Origin: Candidatus Skiveiella danica
GTDB taxonomy: Bacteria > Pseudomonadota > Gammaproteobacteria > Burkholderiales > Burkholderiaceae_C
Direction: 5' to 3'
DNA length: 64,000 bases
Assembly (NCBI GenBank): GCA_016721925.1
Contig: JADKHE010000011.1
Location: forward strand, 728,501 to 792,500
The notes beneath the pieces are model-generated. The model saw nothing but the letters and a program-made list of their open reading frames with translations. It was not told the DNA's origin and did no database searches. Of this stretch, positions 51,896 to 61,846 are shown piece after piece (the stretch's first letter is position 1; each line of letters opens with the position of its first letter). The position numbers and the translations under genes are program-made.

Positions 51896-53440
51896 AGCCC
51901 AGGCGTAGTCCCGCACCAGCGGGGTGGCGATTGCGGGCGGCGGGCTTCGCGGCTCAAGGGGGGCCAGCGCTGGCCCGGCCGCGGCTTCAGGGCCGACCGC
52001 CGGCAAGGGCGAGTCCGCCCGACCTGTGTCCAGTGCTGAATCCGATTGCGGCAGGAATCGCTCCAGGTCGACGGCCGTGAGCAACGGGTGGTCGGCCAGC
52101 AGCACCAGGCGCTCGATCAGGTTGCCGAGTTCACGGATGTTGCCGGGCCAGGCATGGTCTTCCAGTCGCGCCAGGGCGTCGCTGGCCAGGTTGACGTTGC
52201 GCTGGTGCGCCTGGTTGGCGCGGCTCACCAAATGAAGCGCCAGCGCGCGGATGTCCTCGCGCCGCTCGCGCAGGGACGGCAACTGGATCGGAATCACGTT
52301 GAGCCGGTAGAAAAGGTCCTGGCGGAAGCGGCCGGTGGTCACTTCGCGCGCCAGATCGCGGTTGGTGGCGGCCACCACGCGCACGTTCACGCGCACTTCC
52401 TGTTTGCCACCCAGGCGCACCAGCGTGCCTTCCTGCAAGGTCCGCAGCAGCTTGGATTGCATCGCGAGTGGCAGTTCGCCGATCTCGTCCAGGAAGACCG
52501 TGCCACCATGCGCCTGTTCGAACCAGCCGGCGCGCGCCGAGCCAGCCCCGGTGAAGGCGCCGCGCTCGTAGCCGAACAGCTCGGACTCGAACAGGGCATC
52601 CGGAATGGCCGAGCAGTTGACCTGGATGAAGGGCTGGTCGCGCCGCGGGCTGGTCAGGTGCACGGCGCGCGCAAACAACCTTTCCGGTGCCCGACTCGCC
52701 CAGCAACAGCACCGTGGCGGCAGTCTGTGACACTTGCTCAAGCTCGTTGAGCGCCTGCAGCAACGGCGGTGAATTGCCGATCAGCCCGTAGCGCGCTGTT
52801 GGTGTTCAGCGCCTGCGCCAGCACCGCGTTGCGGGCTTCCAGCTGGCGCGTCTGTTCGGCGACCAGCTCTTCCAGCTGCAGCAACTGGCCGGCCAGGGTG
52901 GCCAGCACCCTCAGCACAGCCATGTCGTCATTGAGGTGGCGCTGGCGGCTGCGGATGCGGTGGCAGGCCAGCACCCCGATCGGCACGCCCTTGACCTCGA
53001 TGGGCAGCGCAATGAAGGCCACGGTCTCCGCCGGCAGCTGCGAGCGTTTCACGGCGCGAAACAGGAACAGCGGCTCGGCGTCGATGTCCTGCACGATGGC
53101 CGGCAGCCCGCTGGCCAGCACCCGCCCGGTGATGCCTTCGCCCCAGGGCGTAGCGCCCGCGCGCGACTTCCGCCCGCGTCAGGCCGTAGGCATGCTGGAT
53201 GCATGCGGTGGGGGGCTGGCTCTTGTGCCCCGGCGCCGGATCCGCCAGCACAATGCGGCCCCGGTTCAGGCCGAGCAGCTCGCTCATCAGGTGCAGCATT
53301 TCGCGCAGGACGAGCGCGGGTGCCAGGCTACGGCCGATGCCGCGCATGACCTCGCGCATGAGCAGCAGCTCCTGGGTGTGCCATTCGCTCGGGCTCAGGC
53401 TGGGGTCCGGATGGGGGCGGCGGGGCGGCATCGTCGACAT
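51765..53440 (-). pseudogene. Sigma-54-dependent activator (GAF-AAA-Fis), frameshifted
   Basis: About 555 residues if repaired. It starts MSTMPPRR at 53440. A GAF domain (~20-190, with IALPIEVKGVPIGVLACHRI) is followed by the AAA+ domain: GESGTGK (Walker A), the sigma-54 contact loop GAFTGA, FLDEIGELPLAMQSKLLRTLQEG (Walker B region) and AATNRDL, RFRQDLFYRLNVIPI. A Pro/Ala linker leads to the C-terminal Fis helices ending RLRKAGLR. Slips are near 53150, 52785, 52690 and 51848; two lie at short homopolymers, one with a base too many and one too few. NifA-like in layout. It is the likely activator of the -24/-12 promoter at 44140, in trans because the island separates them. Confidence 0.88.
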
Positions 53441-53479
53441 GGCCCGGGAGTCAGCAAGTTCCGGGCCGGGAAAATGGCC

Positions 53480-54147
53480 TCAGGCGTAGCTCACCCAGTC
53501 CTTGTAGTCGGCGTGGTCCAGGTGCGGCAGCGTGTTGTAGGTCAGCAGCATGTGGCGCTTGGGTTGAACGCGAACTCGGTCAGCGCGCTGTTGCGGATGC
53601 GCATGTTCAGCTCGATGGTGGTCTCCGCCGGGGTGCCGAGGATGTGGCCGACCGCGGTGGCGATCGGGCCGCCACTGGAGACCATCAGCACGTTGCCGGT
53701 GTAGGTCTGGCGAACGTGGTCGAGCGCGCTGGTGACGCCGCGCACGAAATCGACGTAGTCCGGCATGCCCTTGGGGCTGACCACGCCGGCCATCCACTGC
53801 GCCAGGCCGTCGCGCAGCAAGCGGAAGTGGTGCCGGTATAGCTCGGGCGAGTCGGGTTTTTCCAGCGGCAGCGGGTGCACGGCTGCGATCACGGCATGGC
53901 TGTCGTACTCGTTGAGGCCGGGCCAGAGCACGGGCTTCAGGTCGAGGGCGGCGCCCTCGGCGATGCCGTCCCAGGTCTGTGCGTGGCGCCGCAGCGTGCC
54001 AGTCAGCACGGCGTTGAAGGTCAGCCCTTTGCCGCGCAGGTATTCGCCGAGCCGCACGCTCTGGCGCCGCCCGAGCGCGCTCAACTGGTCATAGTCGTCC
54101 GCGCCAAACGAGGCCTGGCCATGGCGCACAAGGTAGAGGGTTCCCAT
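53480..54147 (-). pseudogene. Histidine phosphatase (phosphoglycerate mutase-like), frameshifted near its end
   Basis: About 222 residues if repaired. TLYLVRHGQASFGADDYDQLSALGRRQ has the catalytic RHG motif at residues 8-10. A second His is in MVSSGGPIATAV-type context near 160. One C missing near 53568 (AACCCAAG) moves the last ~30 residues (FNPKRHMLLTYN and onwards to SYA) to another frame. Family members act on small phosphate esters; the substrate is unknown. It follows the threonine dehydratase-like gene leftward after a 132-base gap. Confidence 0.85.
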
Positions 54148-54279
54148 GGGGCGCGATGGTGAACGAAGCCCGCCGGCGGTTTTGTCTCCGGCGCGACGGG
54201 AGCTGCCGGGTCGATCACCGGATGCTTCAATAAACAGAGCAGGTGATGACCGGTCGACGCTGGGAAGTGCTTGTTTTGA

Positions 54280-55237
54280 TCAGGAAATGACCTGTGCGAA
54301 CACGCCCGCATCGACGTTGCCGCCGCACAGCGTCGTGCCCACCACCTGCCCTTTCAGGTGGGCGCGTTCCTGCATCGCCGCGGCAAAGCTGGCCGCGCCC
54401 GCGCCCTCGGCCACGTTGTGGGTGTCGGTGAACAGGTCGCGCATGGCCTGGGCGACCTCGGCGTCGCTCACCTGGACGATGTGGTCGAGGTGCTGCGTCA
54501 GCACGGCCAGCGCATCGGCATCGGCGACGCGCACCGCCATGCCGTCGGCCAGCAGTGTGCTGACCGGGGCTTCCACCACGCGCCCGGCGGCCAGCGAGTC
54601 GGCGTAGGTGGTGGCCAGCGTGCTCACCACGCCGACGATGCGCGCCGGGTGATTCAGCGCCAGCTTGGCGGCAATCGCCGCGCACACGCCCGAGCCCAGG
54701 CCGATCGGCACGTAGACCACGTCGAGCTGCGGCACGGCCTTGAAGAATTCCCACCAGTAGGTGCTGACGCCGCTGATCAGGGCCGGGTGAAAGCTCGGCA
54801 CCATGTGCGCCCCGCGTCTGGGCGCCAGGCTGCTGGCGTGCTCGCGCGCGGCCTGGAAGTCGTCGCCGTGCTCGATCAGCGTGACGCCCAGGGCCCGCAT
54901 GGCCGCGTTCTTTTCCACCGAGTTGCCATGCGGCACGACGATGGTGCAGGCCACGCCGGGCACGCGCGGCCCAGCCGATGCTTTGGCCGTGGTTGCCGCG
55001 CGTGGCGCTGACCACGGCGCGGGGCAGTTCGCCGCGCACCGCGAGCTGCTCGAAATAGGTCAGCCCGCCGCGGATCTTGAAGGCGCCCACCGGCGTGTGG
55101 TTCTCGTGCTTGACCCAGCAGTCGGTGCCCAGGCGCTCGCTGAGCAGCGCCCAGCGGTACTGCGGCGTGGCCTGGAAGTGGCGGTAGACCACGCGCGCGG
55201 CGGCTTCGATCTCGGCGAGGTCGGGCAGATGCATCAT
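54280..55237 (-). pseudogene. Threonine/serine dehydratase-like PLP enzyme, frameshifted
   Basis: About 320 residues if repaired. The start MMHLPDLAEIEAAARVVY and the PLP lysine in GAFKIRGGLTYFE near residue 60 are in the first frame to ~54975. GVACTIVVPHGNSVEKNAAMRALG, GSGVCAAIAAKLALN and a C-terminal GGNVDAG are in the second. It would deaminate Thr or Ser (or a 3-hydroxy-amino acid) to a 2-oxo acid. No ACT domain. The ATG overlaps the VOC gene stop by 4 bases. It is the last gene of the leftward amino-acid run that begins with LysE. Confidence 0.85.
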
Positions 55238-55948
55238 GAAGATGTTTTCCTGGAGTGAAGCGTAATCGGGCCCTTGGGCGTTTGCAGCAGGGCGCTCAGG
55301 CGCGCCGGGCCCGGCTTGACGGGTGGGTTGCACCAGGCCCGGGCGGTCGCAGGCGCCGCGCAGGGCAGTGGCGTCGGGGTGCCGGAAGGATCCAGCGACT
55401 GCAGCGTCACGCCGCTCTCGGGCATGGACGCGGCCGGGTGCGTGTCGCCCCACTGGATCAGCGTGGGCAGGCAGCCGTCGAACAGCCGCTGGCCGTCGGC
55501 TCGCACCGTGATCTGCCACTGCAGCAGGCCGCCGGGTGTGGCGCGGCTGGCCTGGATCACCTCGCCACGGTCGATGCCCTGCGCCGCCAGACTGGCCGCG
55601 GCGGCGCGCACGTCGGGCACGCGGGCGACCCAGTGGATGAGCTGTGGGCCGTCGCGGGCCACTCGGGCCGTCAATGCCGGGTCTTCCATGTCAAACCAGC
55701 GCTATCCCAGCGTCCTCTGGTCTTTTTGCCGCTGGGTTGATAGCAATGATCTCGAAGTAGGCGTGCGGGAAAATCCGGCGTGGCGATGCGCGGCAGCCGG
55801 TTGTGCGTGCCCATCAGCGGGTGTTCGCCGCCGGGGCCGGGTGTCACGCCCAGCGTGGCCTCGCACCAGGCCACGCCTTCGGCCAGGCTGGCGGCCATCA
55901 CGACCAGATGGTCAGGAGAGCCGGCGACCGGGCCTCAGGGCGGCTCAC
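55234..55948 (-). pseudogene. VOC-fold (Glyoxalase_3-like) protein, frameshifted
   Basis: About 237 residues if repaired. GTG 55948 overlaps the PhzF stop. The pieces in order are SRPEARSPA, a slip, DHLVVMAASLAEGVAWCEATLG then GPGGEHPLMGTHNRL, a slip near 55765, AYFEIIAINPAAKRPEDAG, a slip near 55695, then MEDPALTARVARDGPQLIHWVARV to the end at 55234. The D-H-L-V-V beginning and GTHNRL are typical of the glyoxalase-like domain of this group, of unknown substrate. The stretch at 55729-55748 includes a part-copy of the AT-rich repeat. Confidence 0.75.
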
Positions 55949-56845
55949 AGCGTCACCGTGCCCGTGATGCAGGTCACCGATTCGCCGCCGACCCAGACCT
56001 GGCCTGAAGCGTCGCGCTCGATGTGCACCCGCCCGGCACGGCCCAGGCAGGCGCCCTGGCCGGCAAGGTAGCGCTCGGGCAGGTGGCCTTCGGCGATGAG
56101 CCACTGCGCCAGGCTGGCGTTCAGGCTGCCGGTGACCGGGTCTTCGTTCACGCCGACCGGCGCGGCAAAGGCGCACCACCAGGTCGGGTTCCGCCAGCGT
56201 CGGCGCGTCATGGCCGGCAAAGGCCGGGCCTCCCGGCTGGAGCGTGCTATCAATTGAATAGCATCCTGTGACCGTTTGACGCTGGCAATGCCCACTTTTT
56301 GTCCCAAAGTCTTCAGCGCAGCATGGTCCGGCTCCAGCGCCAGCACGGTGTCGGGGCTGTCCAGCAAAAGGCCGAGCCAGACCGGACCGTTGTCGAGCAC
56401 CTGCGCGGCCAAGACCTGCTGCGCCTTCAGGCCCAGCGCGCCGGCCACCGCGGCCAGCAGGGCGGCGGGGGTGCTGCGCTGCAGGGGGCGCGGCGAAGGC
56501 CAGCCGATGGCCCTCGCGGCGGATGCGCACCAGACCGACGCCGCACTCCTGCACGATGGCATCACCCGGCGCGCGCGGGGTGCCGCCTGCTTCCAGCCAC
56601 GCGTGGCAAGTGCCCAGCGTCGGGTGGCCGGCAAAGGGCAGTTCGGCGCCGGGCGTGAAGATGCGCACCCGGTAGTCGGCGCCGGGTTCGGTGGGCGGCA
56701 ACACGAAGCTGGTCTCAGACAGGTTGGTCCAGTTTGCGAAATGTTGCATGGCGGCATCGCTCAGGCCCGAGCCGTCCAGCACCACGGCCAGCGGGTTGCC
56801 GAGGTAGGGCGTGGCGGTGAAAACGTCGATCTGTTTGAATGCGCG
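55945..56845 (-). pseudogene. PhzF-family isomerase-like protein, frameshifted, start not visible
   Basis: About 300 residues if repaired. The N-terminal QIDVFTATPYLGNPLAVVLDG, with TNLSETSFVLPP, FTPGAELPFAGHPTLGTCHAWLE and a C-terminal GVNEDPVTGSLNASLAQWL, is the PhzF/DapF-like fold. Slips are near 56485 and 56185. The codons before QIDVF show no usable ATG; GPRAFKQ precedes it, so one more indel probably hides the start, and 56845 is only approximate. Members isomerise small acids, but most have no known substrate. A repeat-like TGCTATCAATTGAATAGCA lies inside at 56245-56263. Confidence 0.8.
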
Positions 56846-56889
56846 GGGGCCGGAAGAAGGCGTTTGGCGGGCGGGTCGTGGGGGTCAGC

Positions 56890-57504
56890 TCAGGGCAGGT
56901 CCAGCACGCCACGGGCGGCGGGACGCGCCAGCACGGCGGCGTACCAGCGCTCCAGGTGCGGCAGGGCCGGGCGCGGTTGCGGCAGGCCCCACCAGCGGTG
57001 GATTTCGCAGCCGATCGGGATGTCGGCCATGGTGAACTGCTCGCCGCCCATCCAGGGCCGACGGGCGAGGTGGGCGTCGAGCAAGGCCAGCAGCGGTTCG
57101 GTGGCCGCGACCGAATGCGCGATCACGGCTGTGTCGCGCTGCTCGGCCGGTGTGCGGATCCACTGGATGAAGGCCGGCCCGCCGGCGCGGTTCAGCGTGG
57201 TCTGCTGCCAGTCCATCCAGCGCTCGGCGTCGAAGCGCGTGCGCAGGTCTTCAGGGTATAGCGTGGCCGCTGCGTGCCTTGCGCAGAGGTAACGGACGAT
57301 GGCATTGGATTCCCAGAGGGTGAAGTCGCCGTCCTCCAGCAGTGGCACCAGCGCGTTCGGGTTTTTCGCGAGGTAATCCGGCGTGTGGTTGTGGCCGTAG
57401 GCCAGCCCGGCGTCGATGCGTTCGAAGGGCACGCCCAGCTCCTGCAGCGTCCACAACACCTTGCGCACGTTGATCGAGCTGGTGCGGCCCCACAGGCGCA
57501 GCAT
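56890..57504 (-). CDS. Glutathione S-transferase family protein
   Basis: 204 residues, one clean frame. N-terminal thioredoxin-like domain: LRLWGRTSSINVRKVLWTLQELG with the active-site Ser region, then NPNALVPLLEDGDFTLWESNAIVRYL, the glutathione-binding loop with the cis-Pro. The C-terminal helical domain (~90-200) has FTMADIPIG. Likely a cytoplasmic transferase or thiol reductase of unknown substrate. It is one of only a few unbroken genes between 43.4 and 59.1 kb. Downstream of the aminotransferase by 11 bases. Confidence 0.92.
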   Translation of the reverse strand: MLRLWGRTSSINVRKVLWTLQELGVPFERIDAGLAYGHNHTPDYLAKNPNALVPLLEDGDFTLWESNAIVRYLCARHAAATLYPEDLRTRFDAERWMDWQQTTLNRAGGPAFIQWIRTPAEQRDTAVIAHSVAATEPLLALLDAHLARRPWMGGEQFTMADIPIGCEIHRWWGLPQPRPALPHLERWYAAVLARPAARGVLDLP

Positions 57505-57515
57505 GGTTTGGCCTC

Positions 57516-58705
57516 TCAGGTCCGGTATTCACGGATCGCCTGCGCCAGAGCGGCAACCCCCGTGTTGATCTGGTCCACGCTGGCCGTCACGAAGGACAGC
57601 CGCAGCGTGCGCGGATCGCCGTGGTCGGCGTAGAACGCGGCTCCGGGCACGAAGGCCACGCCCCGGTCCACCGCCTTGGGCAGCAGGCCCACGGCGTCCA
57701 CACCTTCGGGCAGGCGCGCCCACAGGAACATGCCGCCGGCTGGCCGGTTGAACTGGAAATCCAGGCCGGCCATCTCGCGGTCCAGCGCGGCCAGCATGGC
57801 CTCGCATTGCTGCTTGTACAGCGCGCGGATGGTGGGCACATGGCGCTCGATGAAGCCGTCCTTGAGCACCTCGACCACCAGGCGCTGGTTGAAGCTGGGC
57901 GTGTGCAGGTCGGCCGCCTGCTTGGCCTGCAGCAGCTTGGGGTACAGCGCGTGCGGCGCCACCAGGTAGCCCAGGCGCAGCCCGGCGCGAGGATTTTCGA
58001 GAACGAACCCAGGTACACGCTGCCTTCAGGGTTGCGCGAGCTCAGCGACGGCGGCGGTGCGGTGTCGAACCACAGGTCGCCGTAGGGGTTGTCCTCGATC
58101 ACCGGCACACCGGTCGCGAGCGCGGCTGCAGCCACGGCGGCGCGGCGTGCCTCGGTCATGGTGCGGCCGGTGGGGTTCTGGAAGTTCGGCAGCAGGTAGA
58201 TGAAGCGCGCGCGCGCCGCGCCCTGGCCCGCCTTGGCGCGCAGGTCGTCGGCGAGCACGCCGCTGTCGTCGCTGTCTACGCTCACCACCTCGGGCTCCAT
58301 CGGCGTGAAGGCCTGCAGCGCGCCCAGGTAGGTGGGTGTTTCCACCAGGATGCGGCTGCCCGCGTCGATCAGGATCTTGGCCACCAGGTCCAGGCCCTGC
58401 TGGGAGCCGGTGGTGATCAGCACCTGGTCGGCGTGCACGTTCATGCCCTGCTTCTTCAGGTCATGCGCCACCCAGTCGCGCAGGGGGCCATAGCCTTCGC
58501 TGGCCGCGTACTGCAGGGCGGAGCGGCCGTCCTGCGTGAGCACCCGCTGCGTGGCTTCCAGCATGGCGTCGACCGGAAAGGTCTTGGGCGAAGGCAGGCC
58601 GCCGGCAAAGCTGATGATGCCGGGCTTTTCGGTCACCTTGAGGATCTCGCGGATCACCGAAGGGTTCATCTTGTGGGCGCGCGCGGCCAGGGTCCAGTTC
58701 GTCAT
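57516..58705 (-). pseudogene. PLP-dependent aminotransferase (class I, AadR/LysN-like), frameshifted
   Basis: About 396 residues if repaired. MTNWTLAARAHKMNPSVIREIL, SFAGGLPSPKTFPVDAM, LPNFQNPTGRTM, EDNPYGDLWF and the PLP lysine in YLGSFSKILAPG (near residue 235) lie in the first frame. A slip near 57990 moves PHALYPKLLQAKQAADLHTPSFNQ and the rest to another frame ending EYRT. The family covers 2-aminoadipate and valine-pyruvate type transaminases. ATG 58705 overlaps the EamA gene by 4 bases. The pairing with LysE and EamA suggests handling of an amino acid that is also exported. Confidence 0.88.
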
Positions 58706-59663
58706 GGGGTTCCTCTGCTTGTCAGTGTCGTGATTGTCGTGCGGCTCTGGACGGGCATCCGGCGGCCCAGGAACACGGTGGCGATCACCGCCACGCCAAA
58801 GCCCAGCGTGAGGGCGTCCAGCCGTTCCCCGAGCAGCGGCACCGCCAGCAGCATCGAGAAGAAGGGCTGCACCAGCTGCACCTGGCTGACGCGCACCGTG
58901 CCGCCCAGCGCCAGGCCCCGGTACCAGGCGAAGAAGCCGATCCACATCGAAAACACCGCCACGTAGCCGAAGGCCCACCACGAGGGCGCCGCCACTGGCT
59001 GCGCCGGCCAGGCGAACAGCGTGGCCGGCACCGTGACGGGCAGCGACACCACCAGGCCCAGCAGATCACGTGGTCGGCCCGCAGCCGCCCGGCGAGCTTG
59101 CCGCCGGCCACGTAGGCCAGCGCGCCCCAGGCCATGGCGGCCAGCAGCAGGCCATCGGCCCAATGGATGGACAGGGTGCCGACCGCTGCGCCCGACTTCA
59201 GCACGGCAAAGGTCATGACCAGGGCGCTGCCCAGCGCCGCGCAGGCCCAGAATCCGGCCGAGGGCCGCTGCCGGTTCGCCCAGGCGCCCACCAGGGCGGT
59301 GGCCAGCGGCAGCACACCGAGCATCACGCTGGCATGCACCGCTTCCACATGGCGCATCGCCACCGAGGTGAACAGCGGAAACCCGAACACCGCCCCGGCG
59401 GCGATGGCCAGGATCAGCGGCCAGTCGCCCGGTGCCGGTCGCGGCGCGCGGGTGAAGGCCAGGAAGAACAGGCTCAGGATGCCGGCCACCGCGGCGCGCC
59501 CGAAGGCCACGAACCAGCCCGACAGCTGCGGCGCGTCCGGCGAACCCACCGCCAGCCGGGTCATGGGCAGCGTCAGCGAAAAGATCAGCACGCCGATCAG
59601 GCCCAGCCAAAGGCCGCGCACTTCGTCGGCACTGAGTAGCGGGTGCGAGCGATCCAAGCTCAT
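58702..59663 (-). pseudogene. EamA-family (DMT) transporter, frameshifted
   Basis: About 320 residues if repaired. Ten hydrophobic segments in two EamA repeats. The first frame holds MSLDRSHPLLSADEVRG, FSLTLPMTRLAVG and GTLSIHWADGLLLAAMAWGALAY; after a slip near 59065 come VSLPVTVPATLFAW, WIGFFAWYRGLALGG and LGERLDALTLGFGV. DMT transporters usually export metabolites such as amino acids or bases. It overlaps both neighbours by 4 bases. Confidence 0.87.
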
Positions 59664-60265
59664 CGCGCGCTCCAGAGCATCCACACGGCCGTCAGCACCA
59701 GGGCGGCGGCCATGCAGCGGTTGAACACCAGCAGGCGTTGGCCGTGCGCCAGCCAGCCGCGCAGCAGCGAGCCGGTGGTGGCGTAGGTCAGGTTGCTGAA
59801 GAAGCCAAAAGCCAGCATCAGCGGCAACACCAGCAGCGTGCGCTCGGTGGCGTCGGGGCGCCCGGCAATCCAGCCGGCCACGACGGACAGGGCCAGCATC
59901 CAGGCCTTGATGTTGAGGAATTGCAGCAGCACGCCCTGGAAAAAAGTGACGTTCAGCCGCGACGCGTCCACCTGCGCCAGGGCGCTGCTGCCGGCCAGCC
60001 GCCAGGCCAGCCACAGCAGGTAGCCGACGCCGCCGCCCAGGATGCCCCAACGCAGGGCGGGCTGCGCCACCACCAGCGACCCCAGACCGACGGCGCACAG
60101 CGTGAACAGCAGGCCCCAACCCACCGGCACCGCGCAGACGAAGCGCATCGCCCGGCGCAGCCCGAAGTTGGCCGCCAGCGCCGTGGACAGGGTGGTGTTG
60201 GGCCCCGGCGTGAAGCTGGTCGCAGCGGACAGCAGCATCAGGGCGCTGAATTCGGCGGCGGTCAT
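59660..60265 (-). CDS. LysE-family amino-acid exporter
   Basis: 201 residues in one clean frame, with five to six hydrophobic segments. The signature SAATSFTPGPNTTLSTALAANFGLRRA near residue 12 is that of LysE/RhtB exporters. First gene of the leftward run; its ATG is 124 bases from the divergent MocR-family regulator, with an operator-like dyad between them. Likely substrate: an amino acid or a derivative. Confidence 0.93.
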   Translation of the reverse strand: MTAAEFSALMLLSAATSFTPGPNTTLSTALAANFGLRRAMRFVCAVPVGWGLLFTLCAVGLGSLVVAQPALRWGILGGGVGYLLWLAWRLAGSSALAQVDASRLNVTFFQGVLLQFLNIKAWMLALSVVAGWIAGRPDATERTLLVLPLMLAFGFFSNLTYATTGSLLRGWLAHGQRLLVFNRCMAAALVLTAVWMLWSAR

Positions 60266-60310
60266 GGGGCGGTGTCCGGGCGGGTCATGGCGGCACTGTA
60301 GCGGTCAAAG

Positions 60311-60360
60311 ACCATACAATGCCAATACAGTTTGACCATCCAGATTCTGATCTGTATGGT
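60311..60360. promoter_or_regulatory. Operator-like inverted elements between lysE and mocR
   Basis: ACCATACA (60311-60318) and TGTATGGT (60353-60360) are a perfect inverted pair 34 bases apart, with a related CAATACAG at 60324-60331 between. MocR/PdxR-type regulators typically bind repeated short sites in such divergent promoters, so this is the likely target of the 60390 gene product. Confidence 0.65.
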
Positions 60361-60389
60361 TATTTTGATCCACACAGCGGAGGATTTCC

Positions 60390-61838
60390 ATGCTCATGCG
60401 AAGTGCTGCGCAGTCGTTGACCGAACAGCTGGCCGAACGCTTTGCCGCGCGCATCCGCGACCGGCTGCTTGCCCCGGGCTCGCGCCTGCCCAGCGTGCGC
60501 CAATGCGCCACCCAGCACCAGCTCAGTCCCTCCACGGTGGTGGCGGCCTATGACCAGCTGCTGGCGCAGGGACTGATCGAAGCGCGGCCGCAGCGGGGCT
60601 TCTTTGTCCGGGATTGGACCCCAAAATCGGCACTTCCCAGCGCCGATGGGTCTCTATCTGCTATTGATACAGGAGTTTCGAGGCGACCGGCCGGGCTGGA
60701 GGGGCTGGCGGCGCCGATCAAGGCCACGGCGCTGATCCGCGGCATGTTTCACCCGACCGGTTCCAAGCCCCAGCCGGGCATGGGCGTCTTCCCGCCCGAC
60801 TGGCTGGCGACGAACTTCATGACGGCGGCGGTGCGCAAGGTCACCGGTTCGGCGGCCCTGCAGGAGAGTTCGCTCAAGTACGGCGAGCCGCTGGGCGACA
60901 GCGACCTGCGCCGCGTGCTGTCGGCGCGGTTGATGGGGCTGGGTCTGCCGGCAGCGCCCGGCCAGATCATCACCACCGTCGGCGCCACGCACGCGCTGGA
61001 CATCGTGAGCCGCACGCTGCTGAAGGCGGGCGACTGCGTGATGGTGGAGGAGCCCGGATGGGCCGTGGAGTTTGCGCGCCTCGACGCGCTGGGCATGCGC
61101 ATCCTGCCCGTGCCGCGTGGGCCGGCCGGGCCGGACATCGAGGTCATGGCACGCTACTGCGAGGTCCATGCGCCCAAGCTGTTCGTCAGCGTGAGCGTGC
61201 TGCACAACCCCACAGGCCACAGCCTCACGCCGGGCAGTGCGCACCGGGTGCTGCAGCTGGCGGGGCAGTTCGGCTTTCATGTGGTGGAGGATGACACCTA
61301 CAGCCACATCGCGCCCGAGCACGCCACCCGCATGAGCGTGCTCGACGGCCTGCAGCGCACCATCTACGTGAGTGGCTTCGCCAAGATCCTGGCGCCCAAC
61401 TGGCGCATCGGCTTCCTGGCCGCGCCGCCTGACCTGGTGGAGCGCCTGCTCGACACCAAGCTGCTGGCCACGCTGACCACCCCCAGCCTGCTGGAGAAGG
61501 CGCTGGCACACTGCATCGAGCAGGGCCAGCTGCGCCGCCATGCCGAGCGCATCCGCACCCGGCTCGATGCGGCGCGCAGCCGAAGCGTCAAGCTGGCCCT
61601 GCAGGCGGGTTGCACCTTTGCGGCCGAGCCGGCCGGGCTGTTTGGCTGGGTCGAGACGGGGGTGGACACCGACCAGCTGGCGCAGCGCATGCTGGACGAA
61701 GGCTATCTGCTGGCGCCGGGCGCCCTGTTTCACGCCGCGCGCGCGCCCACCACGCTGATGCGCATCAACTTCGCCACCACGCAGGACGCGGCGTTCTGGG
61801 CGGTGCTGACGAAGCAGATTGCGGCCATGTCGCGCTGA
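60390..61838 (+). CDS. MocR-family regulator (GntR HTH fused to aminotransferase-like domain)
   Basis: 482 residues. N-terminal GntR-type winged helix (~10-75: LTEQLAERFAARIRDRLLAPGSRLPSVRQCA), a linker (~80-125), then a class I aminotransferase fold with YGEPLGDSDLRRVL, HNPTGHSLTPG and the PLP lysine in YVSGFAKILAPNWRIGF. These proteins use PLP or its aldimine as the signal and usually control a divergent neighbour, here the LysE-EamA-aminotransferase run. The linker codons contain a repeat copy at 60659-60674. Frame is clean. Confidence 0.93.
   Translation: MLMRSAAQSLTEQLAERFAARIRDRLLAPGSRLPSVRQCATQHQLSPSTVVAAYDQLLAQGLIEARPQRGFFVRDWTPKSALPSADGSLSAIDTGVSRRPAGLEGLAAPIKATALIRGMFHPTGSKPQPGMGVFPPDWLATNFMTAAVRKVTGSAALQESSLKYGEPLGDSDLRRVLSARLMGLGLPAAPGQIITTVGATHALDIVSRTLLKAGDCVMVEEPGWAVEFARLDALGMRILPVPRGPAGPDIEVMARYCEVHAPKLFVSVSVLHNPTGHSLTPGSAHRVLQLAGQFGFHVVEDDTYSHIAPEHATRMSVLDGLQRTIYVSGFAKILAPNWRIGFLAAPPDLVERLLDTKLLATLTTPSLLEKALAHCIEQGQLRRHAERIRTRLDAARSRSVKLALQAGCTFAAEPAGLFGWVETGVDTDQLAQRMLDEGYLLAPGALFHAARAPTTLMRINFATTQDAAFWAVLTKQIAAMSR
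60659..60674 (+). repeat. Interspersed AT-rich repeat copy inside the MocR gene
   Basis: TGCTATTGATACAGGA, in frame, within the linker between the DNA-binding and PLP domains. Close to the copies at 44220 and 19809. Confidence 0.55.
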
Positions 61839-61846
61839 GCCGGCTG

